Source: Hydractinia symbiolongicarpus
Taxonomy: Eukaryota; Cnidaria; Hydrozoa; Anthoathecata; Hydractiniidae
Assembly: GCF_029227915.1 (NCBI RefSeq)
Contig: NC_079883.1
Location: 5,146,001 to 5,210,000 of the forward strand
DNA: 64,000 nucleotides
Direction: 5' to 3'
The notes below the pieces were generated by a model. The model saw only the letters and a program-made list of their open reading frames with translations. It made no database searches and had not been told where the DNA came from. Positions 47,101-59,500 of the stretch are shown here, one piece after another. The translations under genes were made by a program, and so were the position numbers. Each line of letters begins with the position of its first letter. Within the stretch, counting starts at the first letter, position 1.

Positions 47101-50100
47101 TCATCTCTTTTTACAGTAAACAAGATCTAATTTTTTCCTAGTTTAGAATATCCCAACTTGACGAACAATTATTTTTGTTTTATGCATCATTATTTTCATG
47201 TCCAATGGAGCCTGCATGTGAATGGTAAGATATTATCATTTTTTGTTTTTACATTACTGGTAAATCTCTTAGGGTAATATATATATTGTAAGAAAAATAT
47301 ATTATCTGCTTGACCTACTGGTTATAAGTTTTCCAATTTTTTTAACAGGTTGTACGAAATAAATTCTCTTTACACACTACAACAAACAAATTGAAAATGA
47401 TTTTTTAAATTACTTGGGCTATTACTAATGCTAAGATTATCATCAATTCTTTTGCGTGATACGATACATATACCTGATGACATGTTTTTTTAAGTGTAAA
47501 GCTAATGTTAGAGTTAGATCGTAGTTTATCTATATTACAAAATAGAAATTTTGACTAAGGGGGTGGTTATACAAGGCTTCACAGAGCAGTGAAAAAAGTG
47601 TTATAATTGAAGCATTTTTTGGGACAGATAGGTGATTGAAGCTCAATTATTGTGCTATTTATTTTGTAATACCTGACTTTTAGTCTGTGAGCAAAAGATT
47701 GTACTGTAGTGGCAATTGGCAAATTCCTCTGGATTTTATAGGACTAGTTTGTAAAAATTTCTATTGTGTTGAGAGGATCTTTCTAAAACCCTCTTTAATT
47801 TTTGGAAATTAGATGTTAAGGCAAAAGTCACTGGGTTTTTTTTAACTGGGTGTTTAAACATCACGCATAGTTAATAGAATGAACTTCCATTCCAACATAT
47901 CTCCCATGACAACTAAATTTTGAGAGCTGATTGGTTTATTCTCCAATCTGATCAGATGTAGAGTCATTTTAAGTTTTTCGTGTACAAAATATCAAAAGCC
48001 AAGGATACCTAGAAGCAAAGATATAGTGTTATATTATTTTGCTCTGCCACAAATATTGTAATATATAATATATATCGGAAATAATGACTAAAAATCTGGT
48101 GCTTTTCTGTATGGTTTGTTTATGGTATGACGTCATTGATTAGCCACATTCTGAAATCACAGTTAATTAAGTGTGACTATTCAACCAATTTTATTTTTAT
48201 TTTTCAGTCTTCTAAAACAGTTAAAAACAGATCAAATAGCTTCCTATTATCTTTCCACAACAACTCTTGATCGCATCCATGACGTACTACATTTGCTGCA
48301 AAATTGTGTTGAATTTGATGATGTCAGTGGATTGATTTGTACTTGTACGGGTATGTTGCTCGAGTTACGTACGATCTCATATCTACATACCCTTCACTTT
48401 TTTGATAACTTTGATTTACCTGACGAAAATGCACAAAAGAAATGTAAAAGTAGGAAATATTATCCCCGATAAAATAATACAAAATAATACAAAAAAAAAT
48501 CTACAGTCTACGATTTTGGAGTTATTAAGAATAATATTTTTTACTTCTACATTTCTTATTGTGTTTTTTTGTTATGCCTTAGTTGATTCGTTTATTAGGC
48601 TTATGTGTTATTGTCATTTTTTCTTCATTAGAGCATTGTCCACTTTTGGTGATATACAACACAATTATCAATATGGAGATAGGAACGTGCACGAAACTAT
48701 TGGCAGTGTTTCGAGAAGTAAGAAAGAGAATTAGTTTTTATCCTTCCTCGCTGTCGTCAGTCGTTTTCTTTGAAATCTTACTTAAAATTTGTTTATTAAA
48801 TATTGGTTTCTATCAGACCTTGAAATCATAACCTCAAGTGACCCTTAAAACTTTCCCATCATAGTAGGTGATCTTGAAAAACCTAGAATATCATCACTCT
48901 TCAGGGGCCTTAGAAATAAGTCCTGAATTATTAATGTTTACAATAGCATTTTGTCTTGTTATGATGCATTGTCGTGTAGTAATTCGCGGGATTTAAAGTT
49001 TTTAAAAACTTGATCTGCTTTTATATTTTCAGCTGGTGTGTTTTTTATCATCCTTCATCGCTTCAAAACAAGCAACAGCGCTACATTTGCTATTGGAAAA
49101 TGAATGTCAGTGTTCAAACGAAGTAAGTATAATGTGGAAGACCTTACTGCGTGTAGTGGCTTCGTGAGTAAGAAAAAAATTGTTCAACTCTCGCTTTTGC
49201 TTTGGTGTATTTCTCCCAACTAAGTTTGAAAATATCCCCATATCAAGCATTGCTAGGTAGACTTTCTTTTTTCTTTTATTCTGGTTGTAACGGAAACCCG
49301 TCAGTCAATTTGCGTTCATAGTTTATCAGTATTGAGAGAAAAAAGTTAAAAACAGCAACATTTTTGGTCAAGAAAAGCCAAGGTCTTTATGATTCAGCTA
49401 CATTTTTGGTCAGCTCGGCTTGTCTTATGTTTTTTTGTTTTTTTTTTTAGATTATAGAATGCATGATCACTATTTTATTTGACGAATTTAAATTTCTTCA
49501 ACAGAAGATTTTTCTAACAGTGGAAACAGAAACGCCTCAGCAAACGAAGTAAGTTTTGTTTCAGCTACCGTAAAACGTCTCATTAAACGCGCCCTCTAAT
49601 TAACGCGCAAGGGCCATATTTGGCAAAAATCGTAATTTATTTTCCTGTAATTTTTACTCGCGTGACCAAATCTTGTGTATTTTATTTAACTCCAATGATT
49701 AACTTTTTATTTATTAATATGTAACTTGCTTTTCTCTCAAAGAAAAATTAATTATTAGAAAAACATTAAATATTCTTCTAATTTTCCGCGCATGTTTTTA
49801 TTTTCCCCGATTATTAACGCGCAACCAGGTTCTATATTTTTTATAATTGATTTTCTAATTTCCTACGCGTGCTGGTCAAAATAATTGTTTTTACCGCGCG
49901 TCAAATTAGAAGTTTTACGGTGGGTCATTTACGAATGGAATTGGGCGGCTTATCGATCAGCCATTTTTTCGAACGGCGTTCGAATTAGCCGCTGTGTAGT
50001 GAAATTCTCCATCTGTGCTGTTTTTGTAGAGAGCGATTGTCAACGTTTCGACAAGCCATGTCGTTGTTGTGTATATTATGTTCCAATGATAAAGCTTTGG

Positions 50101-50865
50101 TTGAAAAGCGATCTGCGGTGGAGTGCAATTATATCCATCTTCTTGTTGGTTCGATAAAGATGTATCGAAAAATACCATCAGTCAACGAAAGCGAAGGTAA
50201 GAATATATTGCATGAGTTGTTTGTTTTTTTAGAAGAAGACTTTTAATTTTGTTACCCCTGAGATACTATTCGCGGGCGTGGTCAAATAATAGGCTACATG
50301 ATGACAGATGTCTATAGATTGGCAGTATTTTTTATTTCTCCTGTCCAAGTGAGCGAAAGAAACCCTGTTACATGAGTTTCGTATCGGGGGTTGATATTAT
50401 TAACCTGAAATCAGATTTGTAACCACAAGGAAATTTCGTAGTGTTCATATCGAATTTGTGGGAAATGCACGTGCGCCATAACTTTGTACAAATTCTCAAT
50501 GGCTTTTTGCACGCTTGATTGTTGTACAAGCCAATAGTAGGTCTGCAGAATTGTCATGGCAAATAGTATCTAAAATTGTTTGAGTGCGCATGCGCTAACA
50601 AAAAAGCGCGTGTGCGCATTAAATGCAGTCAAATAAAAACAAGCCTTTATTTGTTACGCAGCGCAGTAATGTTCTGTTTTTTACATTTGACAGTCTTTCT
50701 TGCATTAAGGAAATAATTTTTCAGACGTTAACTATTCTTTTGTTATGTGATTATTTACTTCTAGTGCTGGCTTTGGAAGATTTACTCGATATGGACCAAT
50801 ACATTGAATTAGACGGAGAAAACGTGGAAGTAAAAGACGTTTCCATGGAAACAAATCAAAGTTGA
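44149..50865 (+). CDS. ATRIP: ATR-interacting protein (ATRIP), ten coding exons
   Basis: ATRIP brings the checkpoint kinase ATR to RPA-coated single-stranded DNA. Coding exons: 44149-45660 (exon opens at 44118), 46228-46302, 46802-46900, 47142-47224, 48208-48350, 48632-48717, 49033-49122, 49451-49548, 50030-50196, 50765-50865. Phases agree and give 817 residues, close to the human length. Evidence: an acidic N-terminal motif (DDDFDFTQAADEIDQIE, about 71-87) like the RPA70-binding site; a coiled coil about 191-290 containing KDGEIKILRDSMRKL, the most ATRIP-like stretch; and a helical C-terminal half expected to contact ATR. The protein ends after DMDQYIELDGENVEV. The donor after exon 1 (GTCAGA) is weak. 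ATG at 44149 is the first in the exon. A MITE (49568-49920) occupies most of the 49549-50029 intron. Confidence 0.85.
49568..49920. mobile_element. MITE with CCGTAAAAC ends in an ATRIP intron
   Basis: CCGTAAAACGTCTCATTAAA on the left is mirrored by TAGAAGTTTTACGG on the right, with CGCG-rich subterminal repeats. TA precedes the left end; the right flank is TG. The ends resemble the 36430-37129 element. Confidence 0.6.
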
Positions 50866-51044
50866 AGGCTTGAACAAACAAAGGTTTAAGAAACCACTTA
50901 AATCTAAAGATACATGTATTTATTGCTCGTTTGTTATCTTCAGCTGATGATATAAACTACAGACCTATTGTACAATGTTGTTAATCTTATTATTTTTGTT
51001 ATTTATATTTGTGTATATGTAAAGAAATATGACATGTAGATAGA

Positions 51045-51050
51045 AATAAA
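51045..51050 (+). promoter_or_regulatory. Poly(A) signal, ATRIP
   Basis: AATAAATAAA about 180 nt after the ATRIP stop codon. Confidence 0.65.
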
Positions 51051-52500
51051 TAAAAAATAGTATTCTTAAAAACTACTACTCAAAATCTTCTTAGGTCTTG
51101 AATTTGCAAAATTTCTCTACCATGGTTAGCCGCGAGGGGTTCTAATAAGACTTGCTTTCCCTCATCCCAACCACCGAGGCGATTTTGATTAACTATTAAT
51201 AAACTAACGAAACAATTTTTTTTTTGTAGTAAAATGTGAAAAAAATGGCCTTGTTTAGATTTGAGAATATTAAAATTTGCTGAGAAGTCGGAATGTGAAA
51301 ATTCTGTAGATCAACCTCACTCCCAGCAGTTGACAACCTTATCCCCAACATGCTTGTTATTTTTCTTCTGTTTTCTTCTTTACTTTGTTAGTTAAAAATT
51401 TACTAAATATTTAAAAGGCCTTTTCACAACAGTTCCGATGATTTCTTGAATTATTTCCAGCACGACCCTTGTCGATGCGAAAAGTCGCAATTAAAAGATA
51501 CCACAACCAAATACCAATGTTAACCGCACAAAAGGTTTTTTTTAAAAAAAAAATAGAAATGAAAACTTCATTTCCAGAGCCTTAAGTATCGGGACGGCGA
51601 AAAGATAAAAAGGCAACCAGGCGCATAGGGCGGGTGTTGGATCGAAATGAATTTCTCGGACATTCTTGTTTACAAAAATTATATTTGCTCTTGATATGTG
51701 GTTGCGAGAGTCTTCTCAAAAGCAAAGGGAAGCCTTGGGACAACCGCATCTCCAGGGGCTTCTTCCCTATTTGACACTGAGAACGCCGGCGAAGAAACTT
51801 GTTTGCGGTCAAGTAGGCGCAGCGGCTTTGGCATCAGGCAACAAACCCTAGGACAAAGATGGTCCTGGAAACGAAATTGTTAATTGGAAAGTATCAGGAG
51901 CAAAGAGCTTAAAGTTACTGTAAAGAAAACAAATTATTTTTTAGGTTTTTTGCCAAAAATTCATGACATATAGAAAAAAAATTATTTTTCGAATGACATA
52001 TTATATATTTCACGAAATTATTTGGAACATCCCTTTTTTTCTGAAAAAAGCCTTTTCAGAGTTGTTATATCCTTCACACCTTCGAGAAAATATGTGCAAA
52101 ATGAGCATATGTTTTGTAAACATTATGCATGATATCCATATCCCGTATAATTATATGCATAATAATATTTTTTAGATAGTTTACTTTCACCATCGTATAA
52201 AAAATCATTAAAAAAATGTCAAAGTTAAGGAGTATGCAAATGAGCTGTCTCTTGTAACCCTGACTTCTATTGTCTATTAATAATTAATATGTGAGCACGC
52301 ATAGGGAAAAAGTTCGCACTTCTATCATTTTCCTGCATACTCGTTCACACATTTTCATCACACCAACGAAACTCTTTAAAAACAAATATCTCGTTAGTAA
52401 ATTTTCGCATACATGCCTTTACGTTTGTGATCTCTTTTTTTCCGAAAGCTTCCTATTGGCTCATTGAAATTTTCGGCAATGGAACCTGAATAAATTATGC

Positions 52501-52654
52501 ACAAAAGGTTCCCGGATTTTTTTGTATAAATTACTGATTAGCGAATTATGACGACAGAAAGAAAAAAATATGCATTTTTTTTTTGAATGATTATATATAA
52601 CTACAAATAATTTCATAACGACGTTATTAGAAAAAAAAACCGGGAACCTTTTTG
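52501..52654. repeat. Inverted repeat, AAAAGGTTCCCGG arms
   Basis: ACAAAAGGTTCCCGGATTTT on the left is mirrored by AAAACCGGGAACCTTTTTG on the right, about 100 bp apart. Confidence 0.65.
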
Positions 52655-52907
52655 AATTTAATTTATGCTGAATATAATGGTGCAAAAACGCCATTTTAAA
52701 ACGTACGGTGGAATAAAATGATGTGCGTTTATTTCATCATATTTTCTTTTTGGAAAATTACCTTCTCACGAAAAAAACACCATCAAATAAGTCTTTCATC
52801 AAGCATTCAGAAACAAAAAAAAAATAAAATAAAAGTATAGATAAATTATAAGGTTTTTTCTGAGATTACTCATCAAGTGAATTTTTTTCCTTTACAGTAA
52901 CCTCAAA

Positions 52908-52949
52908 GAGGACAATTTCTCTCCCAGGGCTGGGAGAGAAATTGTCCTC
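52908..52949. repeat. Perfect 19-bp-arm hairpin
   Basis: GAGGACAATTTCTCTCCCA and its exact inverse flank a GGGC loop. CCCAGGGC at the tip recalls the CCTCGTCCCCAGGGC family. Confidence 0.9.
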
Positions 52950-53545
52950 CAAGTCCAGCTTAAAGGGAGTAGTGTGGAAAACATCCAAAGACTCTGCAAA
53001 CGAGTATCGTCTGCTTTAATACTAAATTTTTCCCACAAGAAAAGTAAAATAGATAAACAAAAACAGCTTTTTTTGTTGCGGGATTGGAAACGAAGTTGAG
53101 TCTGTACAGCAAAGTAAAACTACAATAAGAACAATGTAGCAAGATGAGTCAAAAGACATTTTAAAAAAGAAAGAAAAGTTTTATAAACTCCCCAATTAAA
53201 AATAACTGCTCAGTTCACAGAAATGGCAACGGGTGAAATATTAATTAATCCCAAATTATACTAGCTATATAGCTATGTAGTCCTCTAAATCATGCTTAAT
53301 ATGGGATAAATGTGTGTAGAGGATGCGTATTTACCCAATCTAGAAGGGTAAAATATCCCTCTTACTTTACATAATTATACACGTGAGTCCGGTATTCCAG
53401 TGCGCTTCATATTTATACGTTTTTGTAAAAAAATAAGAAATAAAATTCCGTATACTACACGCTTCCTACCCAGGCAAAAAAAATGTTGTCTATTACGGCT
53501 CTTGTTGTGTATTTGTTCTGGTTAGCTGTTGCTGTTGTTATTTCT

Positions 53546-53592
53546 TGTAGATGTTGTTGTTGTTGTTGTTGTTGACGTTGTTGTTGTTGTTC
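53546..53592. repeat. (TTG)n microsatellite
   Basis: Two runs of GTT/TTG separated by a single GAC interruption. Confidence 0.85.
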
Positions 53593-53705
53593 AAAAACAA
53601 GCGTGGTTAAAGCTTTTTGGAGTATCAAGCGATGGCAGATGGGTTTTAAAGTCTAAGCAAGATAAAACTCACTTTGTGTGGCGCCATCCACGCATTTTAA
53701 CATTA

Positions 53706-53790
53706 CGACATCATCGACCCCAGAGTTCTTTGAAATAAAACCTCTACTTTCAAGGTTTATGTCAAAGAGTTTGGGGACAAGAATGGGCTT
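53706..53790. repeat. Hairpin element, CCCCAGAGTTCTT family, copy 3
   Basis: TCGACCCCAGAGTTCTTTGA pairs with TCAAAGAGTTTGGGGACAAG; inner AAACCTC / AAGGTTTAT arms also pair. Confidence 0.7.
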
Positions 53791-53985
53791 TTACTTTATT
53801 GTAAATTTAAACAATGCTACAGCTACGTCAAGTATACTGTATTTGATTCTATTTGTAATTAATAAGTAAAAGTCTATGCAATAAACAAAATAAGTAGGAG
53901 AGGCCTGACTGGAAAGAGTTCCTAGGGTTAAAAGAACACGAATATACATGCAGACTATCAAATATTATTTTTTTTCCTGGTCATC

Positions 53986-54061
53986 ACCCTCGTCACCAGG
54001 GTTTTTTGCCTTCTTGATATGAGCTCATATTAAAAAGACAAAAAAACCTGGGAACGAGGGT
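53986..54061. repeat. CCTCGTCACCAGGG hairpin, long arms
   Basis: CACCCTCGTCACCAGGGTTT pairs with AAACCTGGGAACGAGGGTG, and pairing continues to ATATGAGCTCATAT at the tip, about 37 bp per arm. Best-preserved member of this family here. Confidence 0.8.
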
Positions 54062-56548
54062 GTCCTGATCATTATTAAATAGCCTTCTTGGTTAGAACAT
54101 TCCTGATAATAAAATTTGAAGATCTATTGTTCTGTTTTTTTTATGACGCAAATGAAACTTCTTTAATAAAAAATTGACCAACAAACATGTAAAAAATTTT
54201 TAAAAAACTACTTAGCTTGTTAAGACTTTTATTTATCTCCTGATGTCATCATTTTGATTGGCGGTTCTTGTTTTTTGGTTTAATAACTTGAGAAATTATC
54301 ATTAGGAGGATGTCATTATATGCTTGTCAAGTTTTGGTGATGACCGATGATGTTGACAGATGATGTAAGGAGCTGTTTTGATTAGCTTGAACCAGCATAA
54401 TTTTTCTTACCGCCGGGGAATCGGAATAGTTAAGGTGGAAAAATTACGCTGGGCCACAAACGAATTTTCTGCAGTTATAATACTGACCTTTGCTTTCATT
54501 ATCGAGAAATCTTTTCTCTTTTAATGTGGCTTGCGAGCATGATCTCACTCACCCGAACAAACATCATTCATTCCTCTAATATTTAAGAGGGTCAGATGTG
54601 GCCACGTTGTCTTTATGCTTATTGGTTGATTTTAATTCGGGTTTTGCTCTGAGAAACTATTCCGTATTTTTAGGAGGATTTGTAGAAGGGACACCCTTTG
54701 CGTCTAAGCATTTAAGAGAAGCTCATTTTAATATTTTAGAATAAGGCCTAGTTAAATAGGATACTGCTTTCTATACACAAGGAAATGAGCACTAGATATT
54801 TCAGGCAAGGAGTGCTGTAGTGGATCTAATTGAAGTGAGTTCAGTCAGGCGAATAGGAACTACCGGTTCTAAATGGCAGTAGCAATTTAAGATTTTTAGA
54901 GTGTATCCCTGAATTGATTTTATTTATGGATTTGTGGCCTTTATTTCGTGTTTTTATCAGCACCTTCAATAAATCGTAGTCAGTCATACAAAAAAGAATT
55001 AACCTTCAACTCGCTAGTGTAGCTGCAAAATATTAGAACAATTTATTTAAAATTGTTGTTTACAAAGCTATTTTTAGAATCTTCTCACGCTCTGGTTTTT
55101 AATTCGGTTTTATACATAACATAACAAAATTGAACAGTTGTCAACATGTTTTGTCGAACGAAATGATTGCCCATTTGGAGAATTGTCATACATGTTTTAC
55201 TCAAAATAATTATTGCCGTCCCATAAGGAGCAATTAAACAGCGAAGAAATTGAATTGCCGCGAGGGTGTTAGAGTGCAAAAATTACAACCAAGAAAGATC
55301 TCTCACAGTGCAATTTAATTTTTAGAGTGATGCAAACGGAAGCACGAAAGAGCAATTACATAACATAAGCGGTAAAACAAAAATGCACAATTTGTGCAGA
55401 AGATTCGGGTTCGGAATTTTTAATGCTGAATGAAATTATGCGTAATGTTATTTTTGCCGAACAAATTGCTTTTTTAACAAGGTTTGAGGAATAGTAAGTT
55501 AAGGAATAGTGAGACATTTTGGCTGACAATTTTTCTTCAAACTCGATCGCAGACGGCCGCTGTCTTTTTCTGTACATCTGTCTGACCAAGTGCAGCGCCT
55601 GTGAGAGACAAACCGCCCTTGGACTAGGTTGAGTTTTACTGTGTGATGCATAAAATGGTTGGGGACTTCCAACGTTACCCAGCTTTGAGATACCTTGAAC
55701 TAAAGCGCGGCAACATTTTTCCTAAAAATCACTCAGTTTTTTTTGGCATCGAATTTTTTCTCTCTTCATTGTTTAGGGTATACAAACGGGGGTGTAAATA
55801 AAAAATAGAAATTATCATGCCAATAAAAACCTTCATAAACAATATTTTAATGATGAAAGTGTTAAAAGATTGGAATATATATGCTGTATACTCGTTTATT
55901 AACATAAAAGTTGTTTTAAGATGATTTTAAAAACAATTAAATTTGAACATACGTGCCCCCGTATTTTTAATGTTTTTGGCTACCTATTAGGGTCGACTCT
56001 GCTAGTCAGTTTTAAGTACGGTAAAAAATTATAGCGGCCCTATTTAAGTAAGGCAAGTGGAACATTTTGACTGTTCAGAATGATACGACGTCCTGAAGAT
56101 CACAGGATAATTATTTCTTGCATATTATGTATTGATCTCTATGAAATTTTAACTTCCTTTCTTTTGTGAAAATCTTTATGTCTTATTTCTCTTCAGTTCC
56201 ACTCCTCTCATTTGTTTGCGAATTATTAATTTTAGTTAGCTATGGCTACTATTTATTTGTGATATATTTTTAAAACTGGTGGGGAGTTGTTTATTTAAGT
56301 GATATTGTGTGATGTAACGGTGTGAATTAGAGTAAATGTTTTTAATAAAATTTTCACATAATAATGAATCATACAAAGAAAATGATCAGTAGTGTATTTT
56401 TGAGACTCAGAAATCAAAACTTTTGTGTCTTAATTTTTGGTGTATGTTGTTTTGTTGTTTGGTGTTTGTTGTTTTCTATGTTCGGATAAAAATGTTGTTG
56501 TCTTACAATTATATTGGCGATAATCTTAAATGCATAGATAACAACTCA

Positions 56549-59500
56549 ATGAGTTCAGTTAGAGTTGGTAGCACTGAAAGTTCAGATGCAATGTCTATCT
56601 CTTCAATTGGAGAAGGGAGGGAACTGGTGTTTCAATTTGGAATGGAAAGAGACACAGTTATTTTTGAAGGAAAAGATATGGAATCTCTTCGAGAATTAGC
56701 TGGTGCCTTTATTGAAAGCAAGGTAGTTACTATTATTACATTTTTCCATAATTTTTTATGTGTCTAACTTAATGAAAACATATGTCTTATTACGTATTAC
56801 TGCACGTCTTATGCTCAAAGGTTGTCTGACATCGTAACATTGTAATCAAGCCTTTGAATGCAAAAAAAGAATTTACCGTTGTTTATATATTTTTGCTTAC
56901 ATGAAAAATAACAGTATATATAGCTAAATTGATTAAGTAGAAAAGTTCTAATAATATAGTTGGGATAGTCGCATATAGCCATATTTTATATATATTGTTA
57001 GAAAATATGGCTAAATTTTAACTATTTTGACTTCACTTCAAGCAACAATTACATACAACATTGATTAGCAGAATTCGCAAATCACCCATGTTGCATTTGC
57101 TAAAATCAAGCTGTATTGATTTCCCTCAAATTTTTCAAATGTTTCACATGTTTTACACAAAGAAATTTTCACATCATTAAAACAGTTTCATTATTCTGCA
57201 TGGATGGCATTTTTTTGACGATACTTTTTGTTTTTTGTTTCGAAAAAAGAAATTGGAAACATAAACAATTAAAATTAAAGTCAATTTTTTATTTTAAGAA
57301 TTTTCAGAATTTATTTATTAACCATGATGCAAACAAAACTCAAAAATGCTTCATGTAACATGCAGAAAGAAGACAGTATTTTTAAATAGTATCATTTTGA
57401 TCTTTAAGTATGCTGCATTGTTCAAACAAACATGTGACATGTGACTTTTTTATTAAAAGTGAAATCTATGTCTCTGTTGACACCATAATTTCAGATAATA
57501 ACATCCAACTTGTACTGTCAAGGTATACAGAACGCAATATATTCTTGTTTGTGGTATGTATTCACTGCTTTGTACAAGCCATTTATCATAGTGTCTGCAA
57601 GATCAGGGAAGTCAGCCAAAGGTCAGAAAATTCACATAACAAATCAGAAAAAAGTTGGCAGCCTACATTATTATTAGCTCTGTAAAAATTGTAAAAAAAG
57701 ATATATCTTTTAGAAAGATTACTTTTCAAGTCTAAACAACAACACAAAATAGAAAAAGCATTGAACACAAACAGAGTATAAAATTGTTTAATAAGTTAAA
57801 AGCATTAAAAGCTTCCATGGAGAATCGGTGCATCCATGTAGCTAGCCTCTATTTAACGTAAAGCCCAATAGTGTTTATGGATAGAAAGATTTATACTTTA
57901 TTAATCAAAACAGACCAGAACTTAACAGTGGCTGTAAAATCACTATCTAATACAATCATTTTTGTTAGTATATGTACACTGGCCTATAAAGCTGCAGCTT
58001 TCTTTTACTAGTGAAAAGTATAAAGATTTCTTTTTGGAAGTTTAGATCTGTTATAAGCAATATTTTGTCTATGTTTTTAATATTATGTGATAAAACAATA
58101 TTTTTTTGATCTTGATATATATATATATATCAAGTATTTATTACCTTTTCCACCATCATTTAGTAACATGTCACATTGCTGTTATAAAGTTCATTTAGGT
58201 TTTGACAAGATGTGACATGTTTTGAGCTACCTGAATATAAAATCTGCAGTGTCACCTTGTCATGTATTCCTGTACTGAGTAAATTTAGATATATGCATAT
58301 CAAGACATTTTGGAAAAGAGCTCAAACTAGAGCAGATAGGTGAAGTTAAACAACATGACACGTCAGATATATAGTATAATAGTTGTGATATCTATCACTT
58401 ATTTTGTAACTCCTTTACATTGAGCACTGTTTTCGAACATTTAAAAATAATATTCTAACTGAATATATATCCCGGTCACTTATTGTATGTAAATCAATCT
58501 TTTTGTTTTAGTGTTTTTTTAATATGGAATAAACCACTTAGCAGAAAATTTTGCAGTGGATTTCTGCCTGGTTTATTAAGTTAGTTTAATTTGTGTATAA
58601 AATGTGTCCACATCATTATTACATAATATTTAAAAACAGTAGCAACAAAAAAGTTTGTTTATAAACAGTCTTTTATGAAAGTTATTGTTAAACACTGCTT
58701 TATGAAACACAAAAACAATTTTTTAAACTTATTAAATTAACTTCATAAAACTTTAGATAACTAAAAAGTTGACAAGGAACCATTGTAATTTTTATTGGAG
58801 AAACAAACTGAATTTTTAACCCTTTAAACAAAGTAGTTCTGTTCACCCACGACAACACTAGACTGATGCTGACCATGAGCTGTAGTAAAATCCAACAAAA
58901 AACGAGCCCATCTTAAAATTCTGTTGACTAAAATGTCAGAGAAAATTTACCCTTAGCAAGATTACAGACACAGTTTGTCATTTTATCTTTCTAAAGCAGA
59001 ATTAGGGAAAGAATCAATATATTGTTAATTATAAGCTAATGTTATGAGGTTTTTTAATACACCTGTGGAATGTCGAACAAGAAAGTAATATTGCATTTCA
59101 CAGTTGGGTGTAAACAAGATACTGTAACTGAATAATTTACGAACTTTTGATATGTATTTTATATAATGCAATAAATGTGATGAATATATTAAGTTAGTGG
59201 CATAGAACGTTTGGGGTAAATACAATATTTTTTGGGGTACTGGTAGCATTCTGATGTTTAAAATCACTGGGACGATGGTTTTGTTCATGTGCACATAAAA
59301 ATTTGACTGTATGTAAAAGCAAACATTAGTGACATCGAAATAACCCAAGTACCCAAATTTTCTTGGCTGACAAATAAAAGTTTTTGTCACTCAGTTTGTT
59401 CAACTAATTTTTTAATTTTTTGTTTTTATATCTCTAAATTATATTACAAATTTTTTTCGTAAAACGTGTAAGCCTTATTTCTTGTATATTTTGGTTTTAT

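Larger units (their letters stand above)
51051..56548. other. Intergenic, repeat-bearing, no supported gene
   Basis: Contains a more GC-rich patch (about 51590-51880) with no recognisable protein, four hairpin elements (52501-52654, 52908-52949, 53706-53790, 53986-54061) and a TTG microsatellite. The first PRKD coding exon starts at the end. Remaining open frames are short and featureless. Confidence 0.5.
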
